64,000 nt of DNA from Streptomyces changanensis (GCF_024600715.1 NZ_CP102332.1:4154001-4218000); one strand, 5' to 3'. Shown: positions 52,441 to 60,895, numbered from the stretch's first letter. Numbers and translations are program-made. The notes: generated from the sequence alone by a model not told the origin.

Positions 52441-52827
52441 GCCCCCCAAGACGCGGGGACCGGCGGGATCGGTTCCGCGTGCGGCCCACGGGCCGCACCC
52501 GCACCCGGATCAGAGGGCTCCACGTCCGACCCACGGGCCGCGCCCGCAGTCACATCCGCGGCGCAGCGCCGCACCCGGAACAGCGGTCCCCCATCCGCCA
52601 CACCAGCCGCACCACACCCGGAACGGGGCTCGGCGTCCGGCCCACCAGCCACAGCGCCACAGCCACACCCGACCACCGGCCGGACCCGCAGCCACAGCCA
52701 CCCCCGCACCACCGCAAGCCGCAGCCACACCACCGCAGCCCCACAGCCACCCCCGCACCACCGCACCCGCAGCGCCACAGCCACCCCGCATCACCGCAAG
52801 CCGCAGCCCCGCAGCACCGCAGCCGAA
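52441..52827. other. Low-complexity CACAGCC/CCGCACC region, no gene seen
   Basis: 387 bp between the VanZ start and the end of the lipoprotein gene. The first part holds two related stretches around CACGGGCCGC. The second (about 52640-52830) is built of irregular CCGCAGCCACAGCC and CCCCGCACCACCGCA units, far richer in A and C than flanking DNA. No frame has normal codon bias. Confidence 0.7.
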
Positions 52828-53520
52828 TCAGGGGCTCCGCGTCGGCACGGCCGACTCCGGCCGCTCCTTCACACCCTCGTCGCACACGTACCGCCGCACC
52901 GGGTACTTCCCCGGCCCGCCCAGCACCACCGTGCCGCCCACCGACGTCGCGTCCGCACCGGCGTACGTGCACACGATCTGCGCCAGCGCCGCCGGCGGCA
53001 GGTCCTCCGGCTGCCGGCTGAGGCGCAGCGCGCCCTCCGGGTCGCCCTCCCGGCCCGCCGACACCGTCAACGGCTCCTCGACGTACGTGGTGAAGCCCGC
53101 CTGCCGCTCGTCCTGCGACGGCCGCTCCCGCATCGCCTCCACCAGTGCCCGGGCGACGGCCACGCGCCCCGCCTCGCCGGTCGCCGCGTCCGACGGCGGC
53201 AGGGTGCGGTCCACCGGCTCCAGCCCCGACGCGCAGACCAGGTACACCCGCGCGGTCGTGCCCCCGTCCGGCGTCCGCGACCCCGTGGCCGCCTCCGACA
53301 GGCTGCACGGCACCCGCGAGGGCGCCCCGCCCGCGTCGACCGGCACCGACGTCGTGCGGATCCCGCACCCGGCGGTCAGCGCCGCCACCGCCGCCAGCGC
53401 GGCCGCACCGGCGAGCACGCGCCTGCCGCCGCGGGCGGGGCGCGGTCCGCGCCGGCCGGCCCGCGCGCCCCGGACGCCGCCCGGACGGGACCGTCCGCCG
53501 CCGGCCTCAGGCACCCGCAT
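52828..53520 (-). CDS. Lipoprotein downstream of afsQ2
   Basis: A 230-residue lipoprotein: basic N-terminus, hydrophobic core VLAGAAALAAVAALTAGC with lipobox LTAGC, then a mature domain with a paired-Cys pattern (VPCSLSEA, YLVCAS, IVCTYAG, RYVCDEG). ARVYLVCASGLEPVDRTLP and VAVARALVEAM recall GerMN-like domains, but that is tentative. ATG 53520 overlaps the last codons of afsQ2 by 14 nt, so it is translated with the two-component system, as in S. coelicolor where, as I recall, a lipoprotein gene follows afsQ2. Confidence 0.8.
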   Translation of the reverse strand: MRVPEAGGGRSRPGGVRGARAGRRGPRPARGGRRVLAGAAALAAVAALTAGCGIRTTSVPVDAGGAPSRVPCSLSEAATGSRTPDGGTTARVYLVCASGLEPVDRTLPPSDAATGEAGRVAVARALVEAMRERPSQDERQAGFTTYVEEPLTVSAGREGDPEGALRLSRQPEDLPPAALAQIVCTYAGADATSVGGTVVLGGPGKYPVRRYVCDEGVKERPESAVPTRSP

Positions 53521-55192
53521 CCCGCTCGTCACTCCGCTGTCCCTCATCCCCTGGACCGCCGTTCCCTCGGCCGCCGTTCCCCGGACCACCGTTCCCTCGC
53601 CCGCTCCGTCCGCGGCCGCCGTCGCCCGTCCCGCTCCGCGCCGGGCCGTCCTCCCCGGCGTCCTCACCCGCCGCGACCGCCGAACCGTCGCGCGGCAGGC
53701 GCAGCGTGAACACCGCGCCGTCCCCGTCCGGGGAGTTGGCCGCCGTGATGTCACCGCCGTGGATCAGCGCGTTCTCCATGGCGATCGACAGCCCGAGACC
53801 GCTGCCCTCCGAACGGGGACGGGACGCGCTCGCCTTGTAGAACCGGTCGAAGACGTGCGGCAGGACGTCCTCGGGGATGCCCGGCCCGTGGTCCCGCACC
53901 CGCACGATCAGGTCGTCGCCCGTCGTCCGCACCGACACCCGCACCGGCGAACCGCCGTGCTTCAGCGCGTTGCCGATGAGGTTCGCCAGGATCACGTCCA
54001 GGCGCCGCGGGTCCAGCCGCGCCATGGTGCCCCGCTCGGCGTCCAGCTCCACCGCGTCCAGCCACGCCCGCGCGTCGATGCACGCCGTCACCTGGTCGGC
54101 CACATCCACGTCGTCCAGGACCAGACGGGCCGTGCCGGCGTCGAACCGGGTGACCTCCATCAGGTTCTCCACCAGGGTGTTCAGCCGCCGCGTCTCGCTG
54201 ATCACCAGCGACACGGCCGGCGCCACCATCGGGTCGAGACCGTCCTGCTCCTCCTCCAGCACCTCCGTGACCGCCGTCAGCGCGGTCATCGGCGTGCGCA
54301 GCTCGTGCGACATGTCGGCCACGAACCGGCGGCTGGACTCCTCCCGCGCGCTCATGTCCGCGACCTTCTTCTGCAGGCTCTCCGCGGCGTCGTTGAACGT
54401 CCGGGCCAGCTCAGCCAGTTCGTCGGTGCCCGACACGCGCAGCCGCGTGTCCAGCTTCCCCTCGCCGAGCCGCCGCGCCGCCTCGCCCAGCCGGTGCACC
54501 GGCTTCAGCACCGTCGTCGCCGCCACCTGTGCCAGCAGCGCCGACCCCAGCAGCGCCAGCAGCGTCGCCACCCCCAGCGACCAGCCCAGCGAGTTCAGGT
54601 CCTGCCGCTCCGGCTCCAGCGACTTCAGCATGTACCCGGTCGGGCCGCCGCCGATGATCCGCGTCCCGCCCACCAGGTACGGCTTCCCGCGCAGCGTCGT
54701 CCGCAGCCAGAACACGTGGTACGAGTGCCGGTTGCCGGACGTGAGCTCCTGCTCCTCGTCCACGGCGGCCCGCAGCGACGGCGGCACGTCGCTCAGCGTG
54801 AACCGGTCCGCGTCGGACACGCCGACGATGGGCTTCCCCGCGTCCCGCTCACCGAGCAGCACCACGCTGTACCCGCCCCCGCCGACGGCCATCAGCTCGG
54901 CCGTCCGCCGCAGCTCCTCCTCCGTCGGCCGCAGCGGCAGCGCCGCCGCCCGGTTCTGCATCTCCTGCTTGAAGTCCCCGAGCGCCGCGTCCTGCGTACG
55001 CTTCAGCACCGCCTCGCGGTTCAGCCAGTACGCGATCCCCGACGCCGACACGGCGGCCGTCAGCGCCACCAGGCCGAACACGATGATCAGCCGGACGCGC
55101 AGGCTCGTCCACCGCTTGCCCGCACTCAGCGCCCGCTGCGCGCCCTTCGCGGCCCCGCTCAATGTGCTGCCCCGTCCTTCACGAATCCTCAC
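53507..55192 (-). CDS. afsQ2: Two-component sensor histidine kinase AfsQ2
   Basis: A 561-residue membrane kinase. Order: N-terminal helix (LIIVFGLVALTAAVSASGIAYW), extracytoplasmic sensor of about 140 residues, second helix (VATLLALLGSALLAQVAATTV), HAMP (PVHRLGEAARRLGEGKLDTRL), HisKA with FVADMSHELRTPMTAL and phospho-acceptor His296, HATPase_c with ANLIGNALKHGG, VRDHGPGIPED and GSGLGLSIAM, then a Gly/Arg-rich tail of about 50 residues. GTG 55192 overlaps the afsQ1 stop (GTGA). In S. coelicolor AfsQ1/Q2 affects antibiotic production and nitrogen-source responses. Confidence 0.92.
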   Translation of the reverse strand: MRIREGRGSTLSGAAKGAQRALSAGKRWTSLRVRLIIVFGLVALTAAVSASGIAYWLNREAVLKRTQDAALGDFKQEMQNRAAALPLRPTEEELRRTAELMAVGGGGYSVVLLGERDAGKPIVGVSDADRFTLSDVPPSLRAAVDEEQELTSGNRHSYHVFWLRTTLRGKPYLVGGTRIIGGGPTGYMLKSLEPERQDLNSLGWSLGVATLLALLGSALLAQVAATTVLKPVHRLGEAARRLGEGKLDTRLRVSGTDELAELARTFNDAAESLQKKVADMSAREESSRRFVADMSHELRTPMTALTAVTEVLEEEQDGLDPMVAPAVSLVISETRRLNTLVENLMEVTRFDAGTARLVLDDVDVADQVTACIDARAWLDAVELDAERGTMARLDPRRLDVILANLIGNALKHGGSPVRVSVRTTGDDLIVRVRDHGPGIPEDVLPHVFDRFYKASASRPRSEGSGLGLSIAMENALIHGGDITAANSPDGDGAVFTLRLPRDGSAVAAGEDAGEDGPARSGTGDGGRGRSGRGNGGPGNGGRGNGGPGDEGQRSDERDAGA

Positions 55193-55866
55193 GCGGGGCT
55201 GTCGAGCCGGTAACCGACGCCGCGCACCGTGCGGATGAGCGTCGGCGACGACGGAACGTCCTCCACCTTCGCCCGCAACCGCTGCACGCACGCGTCGACC
55301 AGACGCGAGTCGCCGAGGTAGTCGTGCTCCCACACCAGCCGCAGCAGCTGCTGCCGCGACAGCGCCTGGCCCGGGCGGCGGCTCAGCTCCAGCAGCAGCC
55401 GCAGCTCCGTCGGCGTGAGCTGGAGCTCCTCGCCGTTCTTCGTCACCGTCATCGCCGACCGGTCGATGACCAGCGAGCCGAACGTCGCCGAGTCCGTCGT
55501 CTCCCGCTCGCCGCGGCGCAGCACGGCACGGATCCGCGCGTCCAGGACACGCCCCTGCACCGGCTTGACGACGTAGTCGTCCGCGCCCGACTCCAGCCCG
55601 ACGACCACGTCGATGTCGTCGCTGCGCGCGGTCAACAGGATGATCGGCAGCTGGTCCGTCCGCCGGATCCGCCGGCACACCTCGAAACCGTCGATCCCCG
55701 GCAGCATCACGTCCAGGACGATCAGGTCGGGCCGCTGCTCGCGCAGCAGTTTCAGGCCGTCCTCACCCGTCGCCGCGGTGGCCACGCGGTGGCCCTGGCG
55801 GGACAGCGAGAGTTCGAGGGCCGTGCGGATGGCGTCGTCGTCCTCGATCAGCAACAGGAAAGGCAC
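55189..55866 (-). CDS. afsQ1: Response regulator AfsQ1
   Basis: A 225-residue OmpR-family regulator. The receiver domain has LLLIEDDDAIRTAL, phospho-acceptor Asp52 in LIVLDVMLPG, LLTARS and VVKPVQ. The winged-helix domain has LTPTELRLLLELSRRPGQ and the ending RTVRGVGYRL. GTG 55866 gives exactly the 225 residues I recall for S. coelicolor AfsQ1; ATG 55884 is an in-frame alternative. It is divergent from sigQ, with a perfect AfsQ1 box in between. Confidence 0.94.
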   Translation of the reverse strand: MPFLLLIEDDDAIRTALELSLSRQGHRVATAATGEDGLKLLREQRPDLIVLDVMLPGIDGFEVCRRIRRTDQLPIILLTARSDDIDVVVGLESGADDYVVKPVQGRVLDARIRAVLRRGERETTDSATFGSLVIDRSAMTVTKNGEELQLTPTELRLLLELSRRPGQALSRQQLLRLVWEHDYLGDSRLVDACVQRLRAKVEDVPSSPTLIRTVRGVGYRLDSPA

Positions 55867-55958
55867 GGCGTCATTCTGTCCCATGGGGGGAGACGAGTTC
55901 GACACATGGAGCGCTCCCACGGCTCGTCCGGTACCGGACCGGTATGTCAACCGCCCCT

Positions 55959-55974
55959 GTGACACGGCTGTGAC
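55959..55974. promoter_or_regulatory. AfsQ1 binding box between afsQ1 and sigQ
   Basis: GTGAC ACGGCT GTGAC is an exact GTnAC-n6-GTnAC direct repeat, the motif reported for AfsQ1. It lies 93 bp upstream of afsQ1 and 84 bp upstream of sigQ, so it can serve both genes. Confidence 0.85.
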
Positions 55975-56057
55975 AGTCGACGGACACCGTCATGAACTGG
56001 CCTGGGCAAGCTTTTTTTCACACGGATCAGCCGACTCCACGACGACAGGGGGGCGTG

Positions 56058-56798
56058 ATGAACGCAGTGCAGCACAGCACCACCTCGAACGCAGTAGTCA
56101 CGCGTCTCCACGACGTCGCCAGGAGCACGGAGAAGTCCGGCGCCGTGAACGGGCGGGGGTGCGTTCGCGGCGCCGGGCGTCAGCACAAGGCGCCCTACAT
56201 GGTCGCCCTGTCTGACGGGGGAAGCGCGTACGGGGAGGTCAAGGGGGAGCGGCAGGCCCCGGCGAAGCGGGGGAGCGCGGACATCGCGTTCACCGCCTAC
56301 GTCCAGGAGCGCCGCGCCTCCCTGTACGCCACCGCCTACCACCTCACCGGTGACCGCCACGAGGCGGAGGACCTGCTCCAGAGCGCGCTGTTCTCGACGT
56401 ACCGCGCCTGGGACCGCATCAGCGACAAGGCGGCCGTCGGCGGCTACCTGCGCCGCACGATGACCAACCTGCACATCAGCGCCTGGCGGCGCCGCAAGCT
56501 CAACGAGTACCCGACGGAGGAACTGCCGGAGACGGTCGGCGACTCCGACGCGATGCGCGGCACGGAGCTGCGCGCGGTGCTCTGGCAGGCGCTCGCCCGA
56601 CTGCCCGAACTGCAGCGCACCATGCTGGTGCTGCGCTACTACGAGGGCCGCACGGATCCGGAGATCGCGGAGATCCTGGACATCAGCGTCGGCACGGTGA
56701 AGTCGAGCATCTGGCGGTCGCTCCGCCGGCTGCGCGAGGACGAGGTCCTCAGCTTCGGCCGTGACCAGGAGGAGTCCTTCGGGCAGCTCGTGGCCTGA
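56058..56798 (+). CDS. sigQ: SigE-family ECF sigma factor SigQ
   Basis: A 246-residue sigma factor. After a 75-residue N-terminal extension come FTAYVQERRASLYATAYHLTGDRHEAEDLLQSALFSTYRAW (region 2, by its ends), RRTMTNLHISAWRRRKLNE, and region 4 LPELQRTMLVLRYYEGRTDPEIAEILDISVGTVKSS. Divergent position to afsQ1 identifies it as sigQ, which in S. coelicolor opposes AfsQ1 action on antibiotic genes. ATG 56058 has a GGGGGG run upstream; the adjacent GTG 56055 is also possible. Confidence 0.9.
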   Translation: MNAVQHSTTSNAVVTRLHDVARSTEKSGAVNGRGCVRGAGRQHKAPYMVALSDGGSAYGEVKGERQAPAKRGSADIAFTAYVQERRASLYATAYHLTGDRHEAEDLLQSALFSTYRAWDRISDKAAVGGYLRRTMTNLHISAWRRRKLNEYPTEELPETVGDSDAMRGTELRAVLWQALARLPELQRTMLVLRYYEGRTDPEIAEILDISVGTVKSSIWRSLRRLREDEVLSFGRDQEESFGQLVA

Positions 56799-56856
56799 AG
56801 GCAGGGGGGCGGTCCGGGGCCCGGGGGGACCACGGACCGCGCACGGGGGAAACACC

Positions 56857-56890
56857 TGCGCCGGACAAGCTGGGGGGCTTGTCCGGCGCA
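56857..56890. terminator. Bidirectional terminator between sigQ and the kinase gene
   Basis: Perfect 14-bp stem TGCGCCGGACAAGC / GCTTGTCCGGCGCA with a 6-nt loop between convergent genes. Confidence 0.85.
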
Positions 56891-56912
56891 CGCGTGTGCG
56901 GGGGACGGGGCC

Positions 56913-57617
56913 CTACGCCGGCTCGGGCGTCCTCGGCGTGCGGTGACGGCCGGTCGCCGCTGCGGCCAGACGCCCCAGGGCCTCCTCCTTGCCGCAGGGG
57001 TGGGCGCCCAGCTCCGTCTGCCGGGCCACGATCGACCGCTCCGCGCGCATCAGCCGCCAGCCGCGGCGCAGCAGGAACGGCACCGACTTGCGGCCCTCGC
57101 GCAGGTCCCGCAGCAGCCGCCGGCGGAACGTCGTGGACGGCCGGCCGCGCAGGCACAGGGCGTCGGCGAGCACCCCGAGCTCCTCGCAGTGCCGCACCAC
57201 GTCGGCGGCGAAGATGCCTTCCGCGACGAACAGCGGTGTGCGGCCGATGTCCAGGGTCTCGCGGGAGACGCGGGAGCTGGTGGAGATGTCGTACACCGGG
57301 ACCGAGGTGCGGCCGGTGGCGCAGAGCTCGACGATGGCGGACACGGCCGCCTCCGCGTCCCAGGACCCGGGCGAGTCCCAGTCGATGTCCGTGCTGCCGG
57401 GGACGAGGGGCAACGTCGGGTCGTCGCCCTCCTTGTAGAAGTCGTCGAGCCGGAGCACGGGAAGACCGGCACGGGCGGCGAGGGACGACTTGCCGGAGCC
57501 TGAGGGGCCCGCGAGCAGCACGACGCGGGTCGGGATGGGTTGGGAGCTCACGGGACACCAGTGTGAACCATTGCCCCGGTAGGGGGACCCCGTCGGGGAC
57601 CCGTTGGTATCGAGCAT
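56913..57617 (-). CDS. Uridine kinase-like P-loop protein
   Basis: A 234-residue P-loop kinase of the Udk/PRK group: VVLLAGPSGSGKSSLAARAG (Walker A), LRLDDFYKEGDDPTLP, DWDSPGSWD, VPVYDISTS and FVAEGIFAADVV, matching the uridine-kinase order. It may phosphorylate uridine or cytidine, which would fit the nucleoside genes nearby, but it has no regulon palindrome. ATG 57617 has GGAGG 4 nt upstream; GTG 57551 lacks a ribosome-binding site. Confidence 0.85.
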   Translation of the reverse strand: MLDTNGSPTGSPYRGNGSHWCPVSSQPIPTRVVLLAGPSGSGKSSLAARAGLPVLRLDDFYKEGDDPTLPLVPGSTDIDWDSPGSWDAEAAVSAIVELCATGRTSVPVYDISTSSRVSRETLDIGRTPLFVAEGIFAADVVRHCEELGVLADALCLRGRPSTTFRRRLLRDLREGRKSVPFLLRRGWRLMRAERSIVARQTELGAHPCGKEEALGRLAAAATGRHRTPRTPEPA

Positions 57618-57671
57618 CACACCTCCACTACGGTGAGTGCCCGACCGATCACCCACCAGGCAGGAACTCCC

Positions 57672-58007
57672 ATGAACCCCTTGCTGAAGGCCGGACTCGC
57701 CGTCACGGCCGTGGGCGCCGCCCTCGGCGCCGCCGCCGGCACGGCCCAGGCGGCGGACCTGCACGAGGTCGACGCCCAGGCGGCCCTGCAGGCCGTGACG
57801 GCCGCCGTGCCCCACGCGACGGCCCCGGTGAAGAACCTCAAGGTCAACCCGCTGGCGGAGACGGGCGTCGACCCGCTGAACAACGGTGTCGGCACGCAGG
57901 TGTCGGACTTCCGGCCGGTCTCCACGACGTCCGCGACCGGCTCCCTCACCAACGCGCCCAACCTCCCCGTAGCCGGCCCGCTGCTCGGCGGCCTCATCCC
58001 GGGCTGA
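57672..58007 (+). CDS. Small secreted protein, paralogue B
   Basis: A 111-residue protein with a signal peptide (LLKAGLAVTAVGAALGAAAGTAQA) and a mature part with ALQAVTAAVPHATAPV and VAGPLLGGLIPG. It has the same plan as the product at 51082-51402 and no Cys. ATG 57672 has AGGAA 6 nt upstream. It is divergent from the kinase gene across 54 bp. Surface or wall function is inferred only from the signal peptide. Confidence 0.78.
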   Translation: MNPLLKAGLAVTAVGAALGAAAGTAQAADLHEVDAQAALQAVTAAVPHATAPVKNLKVNPLAETGVDPLNNGVGTQVSDFRPVSTTSATGSLTNAPNLPVAGPLLGGLIPG

Positions 58008-58046
58008 CCACCGCCCCCAGCCGGAGCGCAACTCACCCCACCCGAG

Positions 58047-58206
58047 GGCCCGTACGCGGCCCGAGACTCCCCGCACGGGCCCACGGCGGCCGTGAGGGTC
58101 CGTACTGAGCCGATCCCGACACTCCCCGCACGGGCCCACGGCGGCCGTGGAAGGCCCGTACTCAGCCGATCCCGACACTTCCCGCACGGGCCCACGGCGG
58201 TCGGGA
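58047..58206. repeat. About 55-bp tandem repeat, three copies
   Basis: Units containing CCCGCACGGGCCCACGGCGG recur with GCACGGGCCC starting at 58073, 58128 and 58184, so the period is 55-56 bp. Between them stand CCGTACTGAGCCGATCCCG-like stretches. Noncoding; each unit can form a GCACGGGCCC-centred hairpin. Confidence 0.8.
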
Positions 58207-58323
58207 GGGGCCGTGGTGGGTTGCCCCCGCAGGGGTTGGCGGCGTCAGCGGGTTCACTTCCGCGGTACCCGAGGCCGCCGACCCCGAGGAGGTGACCCAC
58301 CGCGGCCCCGACCCCACCCACCG
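58207..58323 (+). repeat. 117-bp dispersed repeat, copy A
   Basis: Nearly identical (about six differences in 117 bp) to the reverse complement of 62112-62227. It contains TTGCCCCCGCAGGGGTTGGC and CGCGGTACCCGAGGCCGCC. Copies A and B flank the deoC-aldehyde dehydrogenase operon as an inverted pair. No coding bias. A dispersed intergenic element or conserved structured RNA is possible. Confidence 0.85.
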
Positions 58324-58475
58324 ACCGGCGCCCCGTGACGTGCCGCGGCAGGCACGGCACGCGCGAACGACCCCACCCACCGACCGGCGCCCCGTGACGT
58401 GCCGCGGCAGGCCGGCAGGCACGGCACGCGCGAACGACCCACCCACCGACCGGCGCCCGGTGACGTGCCGCGGCA
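58311..58475. repeat. 59-66-bp tandem repeat, three copies
   Basis: CCGACCGGCGCC followed by GTGACGTGCCGCGGCAGG recurs at 58321, 58380 and 58446. The second copy has an extra 7-8 bp, and the third has CCGG for CCCG. It begins inside the end of the 117-bp element. Noncoding. Confidence 0.85.
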
Positions 58476-58496
58476 GGCACGCGACCCGAGCACGGA

Positions 58497-58536
58497 ACGG
58501 CCCCGCCTCCCCCGGACGGAGGGAAGGCGGGGCCGT
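58497..58536 (-). terminator. Terminator of the deoC-aldehyde dehydrogenase operon
   Basis: Perfect 12-bp stem ACGGCCCCGCCT / AGGCGGGGCCGT with a 16-nt loop, 22 bp beyond the stop codon of the truncated dehydrogenase gene. Confidence 0.8.
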
Positions 58537-58558
58537 GGTCGTGCGGGCGGCGTGCGGC

Positions 58559-59464
58559 TCAGTACGCCGAGCCGGACGCGCCCAGGGAGCCCGTCGGGTG
58601 CCAGACCGTCTTCGTCTCCAGGAACGCCGTCAGCCGACGCGTACCCGGGTCGGCCGTCCAGTCGGCGCCGCCGTCCACAGCCTGTGGACGCAGGACGCGC
58701 TTGAGGTTGTCGGCGGCCGCGACCTCCAGGTCCCGCGCCAGCTCGGCGTCCGCGCCCGTCAGGTCGATGGCGTTGACGTCCTGGTGCGCGGCGAGCGGCG
58801 CGGCGATCTCCGCCGTACGGCCCGACAGCACGTTCACGACGCCGCCCGGCACGTCCGACGTGGCCAGCACCTCGGCCAGCGACAGCGCCGGCAGCGGGGC
58901 CCGCTCGCTCGCCACGACCACCACGGTGTTGCCGGTCGCGATCACCGGGGCGACGACCGACACCAGACCGAGCAGCGACGACTCCTGCGGCGCCAGCACG
59001 GCGACGACACCCGTCGGCTCCGGCGTGGACAGGTTGAAGTACGGCCCGGAGACCGGGTTGGCGCCGCCGACGACCTGGCTGATCTTGTCCGTCCAGCCCG
59101 CGTACCAGACCCAGCGGTCCACCGCCGCCTCGACGACCTCCGCCGCCTTCGACTTCGACAGGCCCTCGGCGTCGGCCACCTCGCGGACGAACTGGCCGCG
59201 GCGGCCCTCCATCATCTCGGCGACCCGGTACAGGATCTGGCCGCGCAGGTACGCCGTCGAGCCGGCCCAGCCGCCGAACGCCTTGCGCGCGGCGACCACC
59301 GCGTCACGGGCGTCCTTGCGGGAGGAGAGCGGCGCGTTCGCCAGCCACTTGCCCTTGTCGTCGGTCACTTCGTACACCCGGCCGCTCTCGCTGCGGGGGA
59401 ACTTGCCCCCCACGTACAGCTTGTAGGTCTTGAAGACGCTCAGCCGCGTCGCCGTCTCAGACAT
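58559..59464 (-). CDS. Truncated aldehyde dehydrogenase-family protein without catalytic Cys
   Basis: A 301-residue protein covering only the N-terminal NAD-binding part of an aldehyde dehydrogenase: LYVGGKFPRSESGRVYEV, AFGGWAGSTAYLRGQILYR, VVAVLAPQESSLLGLVSVVAPVIATGNTVVVV (by ends), GVVNVLSG. It has no LELGGK Glu motif and no GQxC nucleophile; the end reads TAFLETKTVWHPTG. It starts 8 nt inside the intact dehydrogenase gene, so the two are made together. It may be a structural partner or NAD-binding subunit; inactivity alone is predicted. Confidence 0.85.
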   Translation of the reverse strand: MSETATRLSVFKTYKLYVGGKFPRSESGRVYEVTDDKGKWLANAPLSSRKDARDAVVAARKAFGGWAGSTAYLRGQILYRVAEMMEGRRGQFVREVADAEGLSKSKAAEVVEAAVDRWVWYAGWTDKISQVVGGANPVSGPYFNLSTPEPTGVVAVLAPQESSLLGLVSVVAPVIATGNTVVVVASERAPLPALSLAEVLATSDVPGGVVNVLSGRTAEIAAPLAAHQDVNAIDLTGADAELARDLEVAAADNLKRVLRPQAVDGGADWTADPGTRRLTAFLETKTVWHPTGSLGASGSAY

Positions 59465-60890
59465 CGAGGTACGCCTCCAGACCGTGGCGGCCGCCTTCGC
59501 GGCCGAAGCCCGACTCCTTGTACCCGCCGAACGGCGAGGCCGGGTCCAGCTTGTTGAACGTGTTGGCCCACACGACGCCCGCGCGGAGCCGGTCGGCGAC
59601 CGCGAGCATGCGGGAGCCCTTCTCCGTCCAGACGCCCGCCGACAGGCCGTACTGGCTGTTGTTGGCCTTGGCGACGGCCTCGTCCGGCGTGCGGAACGTC
59701 AGTACCGACAGCACCGGGCCGAAGATCTCGTCGCGGGCGACGGTGTGGGCCTGCGTGACGCCCGTGAAGAGCGTCGGCGCGAACCAGTAGCCGGTGGACG
59801 GCAGCTCGCACGGCGCCGACCAGCGCTCGGCGCCCTCCGCCTCGCCGGTGTCCGCCAGCGCCGTGATGCGGGCCAGCTGCTCGGCGGAGTTGATCGCGCC
59901 GATGTCGGTGTTCTTGTCCAGCGGGTCGCCGAGGCGCAGCGTCGACAGTCGGCGCTTGAGGGAGTCCAGCAGCTCGTCCTGGATGGACTCCTGCACCAGC
60001 AGACGCGATCCGGCGCAGCAGACCTGGCCCTGGTTGAAGAAGATGCCCGTGACGATGCCCTCGACGGCCTGGTCGATCGGGGCGTCGTCGAAGACGATGT
60101 TCGCGCCCTTGCCGCCCAGCTCCAGCGTGAGCTTCTTGCGCGTGCCCGCGACCTGGCGCGCGATGGCCTTGCCGACGGCGGTCGAGCCCGTGAAGGCGAC
60201 CTTGTCGACGTCCGGGTGCTGCACCAGCGCGGCACCGGCGTCACCGTAGCCGGGGAGGATGTTGACGACGCCCTTCGGCAGGCCCGCCTGGCGGCAGATG
60301 TCCGCGAAGAACAGCGCGGAGAGCGGGGTCGTCTCGGCGGGCTTCAGGACGACGGTGTTGCCCGCGGCGAGCGCCGGGGCGATCTTCCACGCGAGCATCA
60401 GCAGGGGGAAGTTCCACGGGATGACCTGGCCGGCCACGCCCAGCGGGCGCGGGTCGGCGCCGAAGCCGGCGTGGGACAGCTTGTCCGCCCAGCCCGCGTA
60501 GTAGAAGAAGTGCCCGGCGACCAGGGGGAGGTCGTGGTCGCGCGTCTCCTTGATCGGCTTGCCGTTGTCCAGCGTCTCCAGGACAGCCAGCTCGCGGGAG
60601 CGCTCCTGGATGATCCGCGCGATGCGGAACAGGTACTTGGCGCGCTCGGAGCCGGGCAGCGCCGACCACTTCTCGAACGCCTTGCGGGCGGCCCGCACGG
60701 CCCGGTCCACGTCCTCGGCGCCGGCCTGGGCGACCTCGGAGAGGACCTCTTCGCTGGAGGGGGAGACGGTCTTGAAGACCTTGCCGTCCGCGGCGTCGGT
60801 GAACTCGCCGTCGATGAACAGGCCGTAGGACGGCGCGATGTCCACGACCGAGCGGGACTCGGGGGCGGGGGCGTACTCGAACTTGGTCAT
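59457..60890 (-). CDS. Aldehyde dehydrogenase (NAD-dependent)
   Basis: A 477-residue full-length dehydrogenase: FIDGEFTDAADGKVF, VIPWNFPLLM, GNTVVLKPAE, FTGSTAVGKAI, LELGGKGANIVFDD with the catalytic Glu, NQGQVCCAGSRLLV with the nucleophilic Cys, and EIFGPVLSVLTF. It starts 5 bp after deoC. DeoC splits deoxyribose-5-phosphate into glyceraldehyde-3-phosphate and acetaldehyde, so oxidation of acetaldehyde to acetate is the natural role in this operon. Confidence 0.92.
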   Translation of the reverse strand: MTKFEYAPAPESRSVVDIAPSYGLFIDGEFTDAADGKVFKTVSPSSEEVLSEVAQAGAEDVDRAVRAARKAFEKWSALPGSERAKYLFRIARIIQERSRELAVLETLDNGKPIKETRDHDLPLVAGHFFYYAGWADKLSHAGFGADPRPLGVAGQVIPWNFPLLMLAWKIAPALAAGNTVVLKPAETTPLSALFFADICRQAGLPKGVVNILPGYGDAGAALVQHPDVDKVAFTGSTAVGKAIARQVAGTRKKLTLELGGKGANIVFDDAPIDQAVEGIVTGIFFNQGQVCCAGSRLLVQESIQDELLDSLKRRLSTLRLGDPLDKNTDIGAINSAEQLARITALADTGEAEGAERWSAPCELPSTGYWFAPTLFTGVTQAHTVARDEIFGPVLSVLTFRTPDEAVAKANNSQYGLSAGVWTEKGSRMLAVADRLRAGVVWANTFNKLDPASPFGGYKESGFGREGGRHGLEAYLDV

Positions 60891-60895
60891 CGTGA

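Noticed and set aside
58047..58475. CRISPR array
   Set aside because: Repeats are directly adjacent units of 55-66 bp without unique spacers of constant size, and no cas genes are present.
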